Shown here: piece after piece, positions 5,598 through 5,622 of the stretch | How the letters are laid out: every line of letters begins with the position of its first letter | Numbering within the stretch: the stretch's first letter is position 1 | Made by a program: the position numbers and the translations under genes | Source of the DNA: Clostridia bacterium | GTDB lineage: Bacteria > Bacillota > Clostridia > Christensenellales > Borkfalkiaceae | DNA length: 5,622 bases | Reading direction: 5' to 3' | Assembly: GCA_029054485.1 (NCBI GenBank) | Contig: JAIDFD010000259.1 | Span: 1-5,622, forward strand | Notes under the pieces: generated by a model | Database searches by the model: none | Told to the model about the DNA's origin: nothing | The model's input: only the letters and a program-made list of their open reading frames with translations

Positions 5598-5622
5598 ATG
5601 AAAAGAAGCGAAGTAAAAGAAA
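5598..5622 (+). CDS. Start of a further gene, cut by the window edge
   Basis: An ATG 15 bases after the signal peptidase stop, with AAAGG 6 bases upstream, opens a frame reading MKRSEVKE to the window end. There is no terminator or promoter between it and the signal peptidase gene, so it is probably part of the same transcript. Eight residues are too few to name a product; the charged start suggests a cytoplasmic protein or a basic N-terminus before a membrane segment. Confidence 0.6.

Noticed and set aside
1..5622. Mobile elements, phage genes, tRNA/rRNA, CRISPR or defence systems
   Set aside because: No repeats, transposase or integrase motifs, tRNA-like cloverleaf or spacer arrays are visible; the gene content is housekeeping-like.

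Overview
The window looks like chromosomal core sequence from a low-to-moderate GC Bacillota, most likely an uncultured Clostridia-type lineage. This rests on a DnaD-type replication protein, Gram-positive-style sigma-A promoters with near-consensus boxes, strong AGGAG-like ribosome binding sites, a one-membrane-segment signal peptidase I of the SipS type, and a TTG start. The code is standard (TGG for Trp; TAA and TAG stops). I see no mobile element, tRNA, rRNA or CRISPR array. I cannot name the genus from sequence alone.

Layout, left to right. Bases 2-538 (+) are the C-terminal end of an FtsX-type ABC transporter permease that begins outside the window. After a 56-base gap holding a near-consensus promoter comes a zinc-ribbon membrane protein (595-1338, +). 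A shared hairpin terminator (1347-1375) separates it from a convergent gene on the minus strand (1374-3086), a large DnaD-family replication-initiation protein. The DnaD gene and the next plus-strand gene diverge from a gap of about 150-160 bases. That gap carries two near-consensus promoters that point at each other, with identical boxes placed symmetrically around base 3146. The plus-strand unit that follows holds an alpha/beta-hydrolase-like protein lacking its catalytic serine (3248-4924, TTG start), a signal peptidase I (4929-5582) 4 bases downstream, and the first codons of another gene (5598 onward).

The most interesting object is the DnaD-family protein. It starts with a winged-helix DnaD-type domain, continues through what I read as four successive DnaB_2/DnaD-like helical units, and ends in a segment closely resembling the N-terminal, zinc-binding, helicase-contacting part of the DnaC/DnaI helicase loader. 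The AAA+ ATPase domain that normally follows is absent. This would put the initiator-side adaptor and the helicase-binding module on one polypeptide. The second notable item is the face-to-face promoter pair in front of this gene, which could make expression of the replication protein and of the hydrolase/signal-peptidase unit mutually exclusive. All family assignments are by eye from motifs; no searches were run.
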